A stretch of DNA of 64,000 nucleotides from Paulownia fortunei (GCA_019321725.1 CM033110.1:8735278-8799277), one strand, 5' to 3'; shown: positions 23,285 to 34,888, counted from the stretch's first letter. Translations and numbers: made by a program. The notes: generated from the letters alone by a model not told the origin.

Positions 23285-24855
23285 AATTCCCCCACACTTA
23301 ACCCTTGCTTGTCCTCGAGCAAGTTTAAAACAAACATAAACTAATCCACTTTCGTAGGAAAACACGATTGCATTTAGCATATGCAACAAGCCTTTAAACC
23401 CCTAGGTGGCCCATAGAGGATGAGTTATAGTCTCGTGAAGGTTTCCAGCAGTGATACCTACAAACACCTATAATAACTATCTTCCAACTTTTATTCTCAT
23501 GAAGCAACAAAGTAATATGGAAATAAAATCAAACAAGTGTTGAGTTTAACTCTTAGTCATTCAAAAATCAATACATTTCCACAATAATCATACTCAAGTG
23601 TATGTGTGGACAGTTAATGTCAATAGTGATGAAACTATGCATGTTTCTAATAAGTGAATTCTCATAAAACCTTACAAAACCATCACCCAATCTCTAACAG
23701 AAAAGTTAAACATCATAGGCTCTTCCTTTGTGTAAATCTCCACTACACTGAAGGCACCACACGAAATCAAAAAGTCTTTAACAAAGGTTGTAATGGGGCC
23801 AAAGGGTGGTGATGTAGCTAAGAAATAAAAGGATAGGATGCAACAAAGGTTCTAAAAACTTCATGGAATCGGAGACATAAAATTTATCGATGAAGAATTC
23901 TCCAACTCCACAAATTTCACACTGGAGTCTATTGTTATTGAATTGGACCCCTCTTATTCATCTTACAACATCTCATTTTTAGTTGCAACTTGTAGCACTT
24001 TGCAACTTTTTTTTTTATATTGTTTTTTTCTTTTTTCTTTTTTTTTTTTTATAGAGAAACTCCCCCACACTTATCTTCTATCCCAACCTAAATTTCTGTT
24101 GTAAGTTCAAGCTTTCAATTGAATGTCTCTTAAACTCCAATCATTTTTAGAACAAGGGTTGGATAATAGTGTATTTAGGCTAGGTAAAAAGATATGGTTA
24201 CAAAAAAAAATATATTTATTTATTGTAAGGCTCAAAGTGGTTTACTAGGGGGATGTTTTCTTTAAATATCATATAGGGAACAAGCTGATTTGACAATGGT
24301 GCTAGAAAGCCTAATGCCTTAATCATTTTTCTAGTGGTGCACTATCAGTCGTTCGCCTCGACAGACCAAAAGTAAAAGTTCTAATACTCAACCCCTACAT
24401 ATTGAAGATTCAAGTGATGACTAGAGTAAGGGCATAAGAACTATATATTTTGACATGATTGTCTTCACACTAAATAACATAACTATTTGTGCAAAATAAA
24501 ATTTGAGTATAATTATCGCAAAAATATATTAACCAAATAACAACATCAAAGTCCAAAACAACACCCATCATCAATTAAACCATATTATTCATGCTTAATT
24601 TTAATCATTGAAGTTGGAAGAACCTATACGACTCAAAAAAATATTGGTAATTCACAAATACTTGTTAAAAACTTTACAAACCTGCCATATTATGCAAAAA
24701 ATAGGGATGCGTCTCAAGAGTATTACAATTACCCTTTACTCAGTCACCTTTTTTCATGCTTTCAACGGACCCAGCAAAAAAACACGCTTGATTTATATTT
24801 ATTTATTTATTTATTTATTATTTATTTATTTATTATTTTTTTTTATATACTAAAA
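23285..24855 (-). mobile_element. Inverted 3' internal region with polypurine tract (left palindrome arm)
   Basis: Reverse complement of 25799-27351. The polypurine tract TTAAGTGTGGGGGAATT lies at 23285-23301 on the minus strand, preceded by the CTCGAGGACAAGCAAG stretch. A second GTGTGGGGGAG tract lies at about 24059-24072. No coding frame is recognised; an 81-codon plus-strand frame at 24608 is mirrored at 25786-26034 and is a by-product of the palindrome. Confidence 0.8.
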
Positions 24856-24859
24856 ATAA

Positions 24860-25782
24860 ATGTATTCCCTGTTCACACCTCAATAAATATCACCGTACTC
24901 ACTCTATTTTTGCACAACTTATTTTCAAAAAAAATAAATAAATAAAGAAAAAAAAATGGAAGTTTCTTCAACTCGCAAATTTAATTCCATTTGTGTTTTT
25001 TGTGGATCCAATCTAGGAAAAAATGGTGAGTTTATAGGGGCAGCCAATAATCTTGGTAGAACTTTAATAGAAAGAAAAATTCATTTAGTGTATGGGGGAG
25101 GCAGTTTGGGGTTAATGGGGAGTGTTGCCATTTCTGCTTATGTAGGAGGTGTCAAAGTTTTGGGAGTTATCCCAAAATGTTTAACAGTACAGAATATCAC
25201 AGGTATGACCATTGGAGATGAGCTGAAAGTGTCACACATTCAGGACAGAATGCCTAATATGTTAAACAATGCGGATGCATTCATCATTCTACCTGGCGGT
25301 TTTGGTACACTGGAAGAATTATTCCAAATTGTCTTTTGGGCACAACTCAACATTCACCAAAAACCTATAGGTATTCTTAATGTTAATGGTTTTTATAATG
25401 GTTTGCTATCTTTTGTAGATCATGCTGCGAAAAAAGGGTTTATTTCAACTTCTGCGAGAAGAATCATCATTTCTGCTCCAACACCTGACCAGCTGATTGA
25501 TCAACTTCTAGCATATGTGCCAAAACCTGATCCAGTCTTGGCCAATGTGGATTGGTCCAATAGGAACAATGGTCGAAAACGCAAATTGAATTTGACTCTC
25601 AGTCTGTGATACTTATTGTTAATGATTTTATCTAATAATATGTGTGTTTTTTTTGTTGTTTCAGCTTTTTTAGCCGCATTTCAGGTGATATCTTTCAAAC
25701 TTTACTTTCATATCTATTTTTGACATTGGGGACAATGTCTCGATTAGGTTGGGGTGAGGGATAATTGATATCATGACTTGTA
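24860..25782 (+). repeat. LOG segment, copy 2 (direct repeat X2)
   Basis: Second copy of 17481-18401. It sits between the two arms of the palindrome (left 21670-24855, right 25799-28961) and forms its central spacer. Confidence 0.85.
24956..25609 (+). CDS. LOG-like cytokinin riboside 5'-monophosphate phosphoribohydrolase, intronless, inside retrotransposon
   Basis: A complete 217-aa frame with the LOG family architecture. Enzymes of this family split cytokinin riboside monophosphates into active free-base cytokinin and ribose 5-phosphate, usually in cytosol and nucleus. Visible motifs: ICVFCGSNLG (residues 12-21), GGGSLGLMG (47-55), Arg98 before the helix ending in ADAFI, and the signature PGGFGTLEE (113-121) with Glu121. 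Length is normal for the family. The tail NGRKRKLNLTLSL (205-217) ends in an LxLxL pattern that resembles an EAR motif. The first ATG follows an A-rich leader in good context. Plant LOG genes normally contain several introns and this has none, so it is a cDNA-derived copy. It lies in sense between element 5' and 3' sequences. Expression is unproven. Confidence 0.85.
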   Translation: MEVSSTRKFNSICVFCGSNLGKNGEFIGAANNLGRTLIERKIHLVYGGGSLGLMGSVAISAYVGGVKVLGVIPKCLTVQNITGMTIGDELKVSHIQDRMPNMLNNADAFIILPGGFGTLEELFQIVFWAQLNIHQKPIGILNVNGFYNGLLSFVDHAAKKGFISTSARRIIISAPTPDQLIDQLLAYVPKPDPVLANVDWSNRNNGRKRKLNLTLSL

Positions 25783-27351
25783 TATTCAATGTGTGTTTTT
25801 TTTTAGTATATAAAAAAAAATAATAAATAAATAAATAAATAAATATAAATCAAGCGTGTTTTTTTTGCTGGGTCCGTTGAAAGCATGAAAAAAGGTGACT
25901 GAGTAAAGGGTAATTGTAATACTCTTGAGACGCATCCCTATTTTTTGCATAATATGGCAGGTTTGTAAAGTTTTTAACAAGTATTTGTGAATTACCAATA
26001 TTTTTTTGAGTCGTATAGGTTCTTCCAACTTCAATGATTAAAATTAAGCATGAATAATATGGTTTAATTGATGATGGGTGTTGTTTTGGACTTTGATGTT
26101 GTTATTTGGTTAATATATTTTTGCGATAATTATACTCAAATTTTATTTTGCACAAATAGTTATGTTATTTAGTGTGAAGACAATCATGTCAAAATATATA
26201 GTTCTTATGCCCTTACTCTAGTCATCACTTGAATCTTCAATATGTAGGGGTTGAGTATTAGAACTTTTACTTTTGGTCTGTCGAGGCGAACGACTGATAG
26301 TGCACCACTAGAAAAATGATTAAGGCATTAGGCTTTCTAGCACCATTGTCAAATCAGCTTGTTCCCTATATGATATTAAAGAAAACATCCCCTAGTAAAC
26401 CACTTTGAGCCTTACAATAAATAAATATATTTTTTTTTTGTAACCATATCTTTTTACCTAGCCTAAATACACTATTATCCAACCCTTGTTCTAAAAATGA
26501 TTGGAGTTTAAGAGACATTCAATTGAAAGCTTGAACTTACAACAGAAATTTAGGTTGGGATAGAAGATAAGTGTGGGGGAGTTTCTCTATAAAAAAAAAG
26601 AAAAAAGAAAAAAACAATATAAAAAAAAAAGTTGCAAAGTGCTACAAGTTGCAACTAAAAATGAGATGTTGTAAGATGAATAAGAGGGGTCCAATTCAAT
26701 AACAATAGACTCCAGTGTGAAATTGTGGAGTTGGAGAATTTTTCATCGATAAATTGTATGTCTCCGATTCCATGAAGTTTTTAGAACCTTGTTGCATCCT
26801 ATCCTTTTATTTCTTAGCTACATCACCACCCTTTGGCCCCATTACAACCTTTGTTAAAGATCTTTTGATTTCGTGTGGTGCCTTCAGTGTAGTGGAGATT
26901 TACACCAAAGGAAGAGCTTATGATGTTTAACTTTTCTGTTAGAGATTGGGTGATGGTTTTGTAAGGTTTTATGAGAATTCACTTATTAGAAACATGCATA
27001 GTTTCATCACTATTGACATTAACTGTCCACACACACACTTGAGTATGATTATTGTGGAAATGTATTGATTTTTGAATGACTAAGAGTTAAACTCAACACT
27101 TGTTTGATTTTATTTCCATATTACTTTGTTGCTTCATGAGAATAAAAGTTGGAAGATAGTTATTATAGGTGTTTGTAGGTATCACTGCTGGAAACCTTCA
27201 CGAGACTATAACTCATCCTCTATGGGCCACCTAGGGGTTTAAAGGCTTGTTGCATATGCTAAATGCAATCGTGTTTTCCTACGAAAGTGGATTAGTTTAT
27301 GTTTGTTTTAAACTTGCTCGAGGACAAGCAAGGGTTAAGTGTGGGGGAATT
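25783..27351 (+). mobile_element. 3' internal region and polypurine tract of element A (right palindrome arm)
   Basis: Non-coding Athila-type sequence leading to the 3' LTR. The polypurine tract TTAAGTGTGGGGGAATT ends at 27351, preceded by CTCGAGGACAAGCAAG. A second GTGTGGGGGAG tract is at about 26570-26582. Reverse complement of 23285-24855. Confidence 0.8.
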
Positions 27352-28961
27352 TGATAAGTGCATATTTTAACATATTTTTATATCAAATCCTTTATACTTT
27401 TCTTGCTTTATTCTTGTTAATATTCTTGTTTTATTAATTTTGTGTTAGGAATAAATGGAAGCATGTTTTCAGACTTGTGCAATTTTGTAATTTGAGCATA
27501 ACTTCATGATCAAAAGCTCTATGGACCTGAAGCTTGTTTCATTTGAAAGCCAAGAGATAGAGGTACAACTTTTATGTTGGAGGCTCAGCCCAATTCAGTC
27601 TTGATGATAGCATAAAATTCGTCCAAGTAATTACACAAAATGGATCACCAAAATTCAGATCAGAGTTCAGCCCAGCATTGACTTATTTTACCAATTCGGT
27701 TATATATCTTGAGCCCAAATTTATTTTGGTCTGAAATTCGGATATGTTATACCCAAGAGGTAAATAAACAAGTCTTATGAAGACAAGATGGTGTGAAAAT
27801 GTGTCGAAATGGTAAAACCATAGGCTGCAAGTTGCTGCTGATGTTACAGGGCGGCTCTTGGACATGACTCGGTAATTTGACCATATCTCCTTCATCCGAT
27901 CGCCACATTTGACAAAAGATATATGAAAATATATCAGCGTTGAAAGATCTACAATTTTTATTCTTTACGTATCTTCAAACTCTGGCTGTATCTGTATCTA
28001 AAAATGTAATTCAATTCAGTGGTTGAGAAATTTGTGTAACAACTTACCAACTCTTGGCAACTAGCATACCACTTGATTAACCCTTCCATTATTTGTTTGG
28101 CCTCTAGCTTACTCCAAGTACTATAAATAAGCCATATATTCAGCTTGTAAGAGGGGGGGTAGAGGGTTTCTTTAGGCTAAGTTATCTTGTTTGTATGTTT
28201 TCTAGTATTGTAAGTTTTCTAGTAGTAATAGAAATGCATTCTCTAGTTTCTCTTATATTTTTAGTCTTTGTTACTTTTATTATGTCTTTCTAAATTTCAT
28301 TTTGCTGAGGAAAAAGGGTGAATCTCTTGATGGAGGAAGAGAAATGGTTATAAGGGTAGAAATTGTTTAAGTATGTTGTATTATTATTATTATTTTTGAT
28401 CTAAACCCTACTTATTTTTGTGGTGATTCTTGATTTATGTATCTCCAATGGCACAACAAATACTTGGGTTCATTTAGTTTATTGTACGGTTTTACCCCAC
28501 CGACTGCTAATGTGAAACCTTGATTTGTTGTTGACGAAGGAGTATATAAATGCTTGATTCCATAAATAAGTGTTGGCGTTAAGAGATAATTTGCAATAGT
28601 AAGACAATATCATGATTACCTTATTGCATGAGTTACTTGATAATATCTTCCCATTGGAACCTTCATTATGTATGGATTCCAATTGTGGCAATTAATAGAG
28701 GTAAAAAGAATAAATAATCATTTATCTATCCAAAAACTCAAGAGTGGATCCCTAATCCTCAGTACTTTTATTACTTTGGTTTTTTCTTTAGCTACATCAT
28801 ACATTAATTGTTCATATATTTTTATTCACATAAACTCCATCTTTTTATAAATATAAACTTGAATTCTTCAAACAACTTCCTGTGGATCGACCTCGGACTC
28901 ACGAGAAATTTATTACTTACTACAACCTGCACTTGGGTTTGCAACCTTAAAGTGTGTAGCA
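27352..28961 (+). mobile_element. 3' LTR of element A
   Basis: TGATAAGTGCATATT to GTGTAGCA, 1610 bp, followed by GTTAC. Closely similar to the 5' LTR; the differences I see are scattered point changes and homopolymer length changes. Confidence 0.88.
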
Positions 28962-28966
28962 GTTAC
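28962..28966. repeat. Target site duplication of element A, right copy (GTTAC)
   Basis: Exact repeat of 10285-10289. Confidence 0.85.
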
Positions 28967-29950
28967 ACCACTTTATTCGTTAAACTCCCTTTTTTTTCAC
29001 ATTTTTTTTCAAGTGCTACACCCCAAACTTATTTATTTTTATAAACAACGGGTGCTGCATTCTTTTCTCATATTCTTGGCCTTTTTTTATTTTTTTATTT
29101 TTTATTTTTTTGGGAGTTTTGTACAAATCGCCACCTCTCTTTTGCCATTTTTTTTTCAAATCACTTTCAATGCTCAAAATGATGTTACTAGAATAGCAAT
29201 GAGTTGAGTGTGGGGTAAGATTTGTAGTTGAGGTTGATTTGTAGGGTGACAAAGAAAACAACTCATTAGACTCAATGGGGGGACACTAGGGATTATGCAT
29301 CATAAACAAGGTGGCTTGAAAGGTTCAAACGATCAAAACTAGCCTAAATCACTTCCCTAATGTTATGTAGCCTAGGATTTCACTTCGAGTGACAATCAAA
29401 TAAGTTCTAGAATTATATGAGATCCCACAAAACATATCGAGTTCACATAAACTTTTTCTAAGTAAACAGAAAATCCAAATATTCAAGGCTATGTGCTCAA
29501 TATGTCAAAGGATTACAAGAAAGATAAAAATTACCATAAGAGTTAAGCACAACATTCATCAATTTTCAAAAGTTATAAACAAACAAATTTAAATAAAACA
29601 CATACACATCCACCCCCAAACTTAGAACTAATATTGTCCTCAATGTTAAATAAAGCAAGATAAGGCATAGAAGACTTCCCTAAATGGTGTTAGTTCTCAT
29701 CAACTTAATCATCATCCTCTTCTAGAATAGTGATGGATGTGCATTCATTAGTTGGTGGTACATCACTCCTTATTTTACAGATCCTTCCCCAAACTTAAGT
29801 CGGATCCTGAAATAAAAATAAATAAAAATCAAATAAAATAATAAAATTAACATTAAAAAACTAAATAATAAAAATAAAAGACAATTTAAAACACTTGGGT
29901 TGCCTCCCAAGAAGCGATTGATTTATAGTCTTCAGCCGGACTTCTTCCTT
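28967..29950 (-). mobile_element. Internal non-coding region of element C
   Basis: Continuation of C to the right of element A. AT-rich with A/T homopolymers, no credible gene. At 29890-29950 the minus strand carries the complement of a stretch (CTTGGGTTGCCTCCCAAGAAGC on plus) that I recall as common in plant gypsy-type non-autonomous elements. Confidence 0.5.
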
Positions 29951-29952
29951 GC

Positions 29953-31021
29953 TCAACCAGGATCCAAAAATAAGTGTTTATCATGCCATACCTTTGTATG
30001 CTCTAGAAGTGTAGGTGATCCCCAAAGATAAGCATAGTGAGCATAATCTGGAATGGGATCAAATGCCTCTTTCATATTGTTGAGTGCATGCCCGATGACC
30101 AAAAATATTTCTCCTTGTGTAAAAGATATGTTTTTGTCCTTTTCAATTTCGAGGATGATGAAATTTGTATGGATAATAGATTTGTCAACATCCTCAAGTA
30201 GACCTTCATTTCCCACCATATAATGGTTTAATGAGCAATCTCCCAATTCATAATCCTCCACTTCATACTTGTGTAATGAGATCCCCGTATCATCCTCCAC
30301 AACATTTGACATAGGCCTGTTATTTTGTAAAAGATGAGGATAAGAAACTTTTTGTGATGGCTCTTGAGAAGGGTTTAGTTAAACATTTTCATGGTCTTCT
30401 CTATTCTCCACTAGAGGCGTTTGTGTTGATACCTTTTGTTCATCCTTCATCAGTTGTTTTATCCACAAGACAGTTTCTCTCTCTTCATCACTTAGCAAAT
30501 TAACATCCCAATATTCTTCTCTTTTCTCGGTTAGAGGCATTTGTGTTGATACATCTTGTTTATCCTTCATCAATTTTTCAATCCATAAGATGGTTTTAAT
30601 CTCTTCCTCACTTAGTAAATTATCATCACAATGTTCTTCGCCTTCTTCATTTTCCTCAGTTGTGTAATGCAAAATCTGTTGTGATGGATTACTAGATTGA
30701 GTTTGCAACAAGATTTGGTCGGTAGTATGTTCGAATTGAGCTAGAGCTTCCTCAAGGCTTCGCTTCTTCTCTAATGGTGGGTAACTAGGTGCATGCCACA
30801 TCATATTCTCATTATTTCTCCATGAAGCATTAGAATGATTTGGCCATCCTTGGTAAGTATTGGAGAAAGGATAATTTTGCAGCTGGTTGTAATTCCACCA
30901 AATTGAACATGCTCGACATATGGTGGTGCAAATTGATTGCTCCCTTGGAATTGTGTTCTTGCATGAAAACCGCCATTTGACTCACGTACCTTGAATGATG
31001 AATGATTAGCATTTGCTGCAA
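29953..31021 (-). pseudogene. Remnant reading frames of element C
   Basis: Three short minus-strand frames: 30830-31021, 30379-30804 (141 codons) and 29953-30312 (119 codons). The 141-codon frame is acidic and contains an internal duplication: the NLLSEEEIKTILWIEKLMKD segment recurs as NLLSDEERETVLWIKQLMKD about 40 residues on. The third contains AHYAYLWGSPTLLEHTKVWHDKH. I do not recognise a gag, protease or RT domain, so the element looks non-autonomous. The upstream part (30830-31021) has weak likeness to the linker of Athila gag. Confidence 0.45.
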
Positions 31022-31339
31022 AATTTCTCCATCTCTTTTAAAAGTATTTGTACTTGAGCACCCAATACATTAATGGCATCTACTCGATTCATTCTAGAGG
31101 CCTGAGTTGAAGCTTGATTTGTCATGTTATATTCAGTTGGCCAATAGTATGAATTATATGACATCTCGTCTTCTATTTTTTGATCATATCACACACAAAA
31201 GAAAATACCTACAATTATAAACAAGGGCACACTCAAACAATGAAAGAAAAATAAAAATAAGAGAAAAGATAAATATATATAAACAAGAAAATTTCAAATT
31301 AAAATCAGAGTTGGTATCGATATTAACAAAATAAAACAA

Positions 31340-31357
31340 TCCCCAGCAACGGCGCCA
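31340..31357 (-). other. Primer-binding site of element C
   Basis: On the minus strand TGGCGCCGTTGCTGGGGA, a tRNA-Asp-type site with one change from that of element A, next to the 5' LTR. Confidence 0.85.
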
Positions 31358-31366
31358 AAAACTTGT

Positions 31367-32851
31367 TGCAAAAATTGTGAACGCAAGTGCACCTTATCGT
31401 ATACAAGTAATAAAGTGATGAATCAATTATTATTCCCATGAGGATTGTTGAATTATTAAATACTGAAATTATGTTAACTCCAATTTTATTTAAAAAAATG
31501 AAAGTGAGTGTTTATTTTTCAAGTGATAGTCGAGAATCTCTAAATTATCCACTAACCTCTTCCAAGGTCTAATAAAAATATCATCAATGCTAACCCACTA
31601 TATTCCTATGTGAATTACAACAATCAACAATTCATTAGGTTCTATGGAGTCTCAAACATGACTACACAAACCATGTAAGTATATTCCTATCTCACATGCA
31701 ATTTATGATTTTTAACACATATAACTAGACACATATATCACCTCCCGGGTCAATATGATTAGCAAATCATTCAATTAGTAACCAAATAATTGAAAGCATT
31801 AAGAACAATGTAGAAAACTCAACTTGAACATAAATTGAGAATTGAATTGATACAAATATTCAAAACATCATAATTAGATTACATCACAACCTTATAAAAA
31901 AAATTAATTCATGATGAAAATGAAAAATAACTTAACAATATCCATGAACATAATTAATGAGAAAAAACAAAAAAATGAAATCAAACTTGGAAGATGGTGA
32001 GTTTCTTCCCTTCTAGATGTCTTCTTCACAATCCACGGAAGAATTCTCTCATCATCTTCTTCTTCTTCTTCTTCTTCTTCTTCTTCTTTTTTGGCTTGTT
32101 TTCTCTTCCCTCCCTCTCTCCCTCTCTCCCTCTCTAAAAATCTGATATAGAGACTTTTGGAATACTTAAACTTGATGAGAGAAGCCCTAAAAGGGGTATA
32201 AAATACCAATTTACCCTTACTTGCCCGGTTGGCAGTGCCTAGGCGCTGCATCACTTTGCAGTTCAGTGAGGGCAGCACCTAGGCGCTGCTCTTGCTGTCC
32301 AAGTTCGATCTCTATTGCGCTTATATCCTCTTCTAAATAATTTTTTACCTATTTATAGGCTAAATTAGCTTTTGGTATCTCATATGAATTGTACCTCTAT
32401 GTCTTGGCTTTCGATAGGGACTTCTATCAACTCAATATGAAATTGGTGAAAAGATTTATGCCTGAAATACCAAGATATGTCATACTAGAAATTTTCAGTC
32501 AAGTGCAGACTATTTAACCCAATTTTTCTCATTCAAATAGAAAGAAATGGATTTCATGGTAAACATAAACATTATAGATATATCTCTTGACTTTCTAATT
32601 ATTTAAGAAAAAAGTCAAAATGATATTGGAGAAAAAAGTTATGATTGAAATACGAACACTGCCCCAATAGCACCAAAAAGTGGATTATTGAAATTTTAAA
32701 CCAAATTTTATGTTTATTTCCATTTTCTCCTCATTATGCTATTAACTACAATATTTCAAATTAAATGCATAAAATGTAACAAAACACTCAAAAACTAAAT
32801 AACAAGTTAAGCAAATGATACTCAATTAATGGGTATAAAATCCACTCATCA
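31367..32851 (-). mobile_element. 5' LTR of element C
   Basis: Minus-strand LTR starting TGATGAGTGGATTTTATACC at 32851 and ending near 31367, about 1.49 kb. It contains a (TCT)n run at about 32059-32090 and a CCCTCTCT run after it. A 124-codon frame across them (31904-32278) is Glu-rich because of the repeat and is not considered real. The matching 3' LTR survives only as 9718-9756. Confidence 0.75.
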
Positions 32852-32987
32852 ATGTGTAATAAAAAAAATGATGAGGTATTTGAATTGGTTCATCAAGTTT
32901 AGTCATTCATGACCAAAGTATGATCCTATGATTGTTTGATTTTGAGTTTTTCTCGAGGATGAGTAAAAGATAAAGTTTGGGGGTATT
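32852..32987 (+). mobile_element. 3' internal end and polypurine tract of element D
   Basis: CTCGAGGATGAGTAAAAG followed by AAAGTTTGGGGGTATT, then the LTR start at 32988. This is the plus-strand element into which C was inserted; its ATGTG at 32852-32856 may be the right copy of C's target site. Confidence 0.65.
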
Positions 32988-34528
32988 TGATAAGTTGGTT
33001 TTATACCAATAATTCATATGTCTTTTTATTAACATTTGGTTTGTTTTCAAGTATTTTTGTTACTTTTTATGTATTTTATTTGAAATATTGTAGGTAATGA
33101 CAAAAAGGAAAGAAAATGGAAAGAAACCAAAAACTTGGTTGAAATGTTGAAAAATCTGAATTGTGGTGCAACTGATGATAGTTTTTGTATTTTAATCATA
33201 ACTCTTTACTCAAATATAATTTTGACTTGATTATTGAACCAATAAAAACAAAATAGATATATCTATAACTTCTATGTTTATCACAAAATCCAATTCTATC
33301 AATCTCAATAAGAAACATCGAGTTCAAGAGTCAGTACTGGGCTACAATTTTTTACTATGACACATCTTGGTTTTTCAACCATAACTATCTTCACAAATGT
33401 CATAATTAGTTGATTCAAGTGCTTATGGAAATCTAATACATAGAGCCACAATTCGTATGAAGACACTAAAATCCGATTTGGTCTAAAATGCAGTCCACAA
33501 TAGGTTTAAAAAATGCTGAAGATGTTGAAGACAGTGCCTAGCTTTGCCAAGCTGTCCAGTCAGCGCCTACACATTGCCACATGGATAAAAGGGGCAAAAT
33601 GGGCCTCCAAAAGAAGGAGGGGATGTGACGAGTTGTTCTTGGACAAAAGAAGGTTGTTGGACAGTGAGCGCTTGCTACTGGTCAAAGAGCTATTCTTAGA
33701 GAGAAAAGTAAGTCATTCTTGGAGACAATGAGAGCTTCAACCATTTCTTCCATTTCACAAATTGGTGAACAATTTCCATGCTCTTTATTATGTATTTCTT
33801 GATATTATTTTCATACATGATGAACTAAACATTTCTTTCTAGAGGATGATGTAACCTTATTTGATCCTATATTTTGAATTTCAAATATTATTAGTTCAAG
33901 TTATTCATTTTGTTTGTGTTATCTTGTTTAGTATTGCATCTTGATTATTTGGCCATTAATTGAGAGTGTTTGATGTATGAGATTTGATACTCGAGAGAAG
34001 GAATATTATACATGATCATAAAGATAACACAACCTATGAATCATAGAGTTGAAAAGCTTATGAAACCTTTGAAGTTTTGAAGAAGAATTCATTGAACCTT
34101 TATAGAGTTTTATTCTTGAGTTTTTATAGAGATATTGAAATTCATATTATAACTCATAATCAATTCGGCACTCAAGAGAGGGAATTGATGAGTTTAGAAA
34201 TTCTTGACTTATATGTATTGTTGACTTAAATTAGTATATTTTGGAAGGAAGAACATAGGTGATAATTAGGTGAGTCATTCTTCTAGAATTTCTTGTTCAT
34301 AAAGTGTTTGTTGTACAACTTCTAAAAACTCTAGTCTTGTCTTTTGTAATTTTATTTTTTTTCTACTTTATTAATCATCACTTGATTCTCTAAATAAAAT
34401 TGAGATTATTTGAACTACAATACTTGCTGTATTTTTTTATTATAATCCTTGTGGATACGATACTCAACTCACCGTTGTATTAAAACTTGACACCATGCAC
34501 TTACAGTATATAATATATTTCACGAACA
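32988..34528 (+). mobile_element. 3' LTR of element D
   Basis: Starts TGATAAGTTGGTTTTATACC and ends ATTTCACGAACA. The start is repeated at 35752 and the last 290 bases occur in reverse at 34631-34888. Non-coding: a 72-codon frame at 33513-33731 has no recognised domain. Confidence 0.7.
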
Positions 34529-34630
34529 GTCTCCTATCTCCCCACTAGAGCTATCATCTTCGATATTGATGGTCAACTTGATTGGATGATCTTGAAGAAC
34601 TAGGTCATCGGTAAGTTAAGAGAGGATAGG
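34529..34630. other. Short unexplained segment between two opposed LTR ends
   Basis: About 100 bases between the plus-strand LTR end of D and an inverted LTR end. It may be a scrap of element T. No motif recognised. Confidence 0.3.
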
Positions 34631-34888
34631 TGTCGTGATATATTTTGCAAACCGCAAGTGCACGATATCAAGTTTTATTACAATGGTGAGTTGAGTATCG
34701 TATCCACAAGGATTGTAATAAAAAATTAAAACAAGTATTGTAGTTCAGATAGTCTTAATTTTATCTAGAATATCAAGTGATGATTGGTAAACAAAGTAGA
34801 ATAGGATAAAAATTGTAAAGATAAAACTAGAGTTCTTAGAAGTAACATAACAAACATCTTATGAACAAGAAATTCTAGAGGAAGAGCT
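34631..34888 (-). mobile_element. Inverted 3' fragment of a D-family LTR
   Basis: Reverse complement of about 34240-34528, starting at plus 34631 with TGTCGTGATATATT. Similarity ends at about 34888, where the antisense ORF of element T begins. Confidence 0.7.

Larger units (their letters stand above)
10290..28961 (+). mobile_element. Composite Athila-type retrotransposon A carrying LOG
   Basis: One 18.7-kb insertion bounded by two direct LTRs (1608 and 1610 bp) and a GTTAC target duplication. Order: LTR, PBS, gag-pro, pol without RNase H, unknown ORF, LOG copy 1, then an inverted block (pol part, gag, PBS, LTR, polypurine tract, 3' internal), LOG copy 2, 3' internal region, polypurine tract, LTR. 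Removing 18402-25782 would leave a normal-looking element of about 11.3 kb. The inverted block plus the second LOG segment is an internal rearrangement of the same family and not an independent insertion with its own two LTRs. Lineage is Athila by gag-pol sequence and by a tRNA-Asp-type PBS. Confidence 0.8.

Noticed and set aside
24608..24853. 81-codon frame mirrored at 25786-26034
   Set aside because: It is produced by the two palindrome arms; the C-terminus is translated simple repeat and no domain is recognised.
31904..32278. 124-codon Glu-rich frame on minus
   Set aside because: It is translated from a (TCT)n microsatellite inside the LTR of element C.
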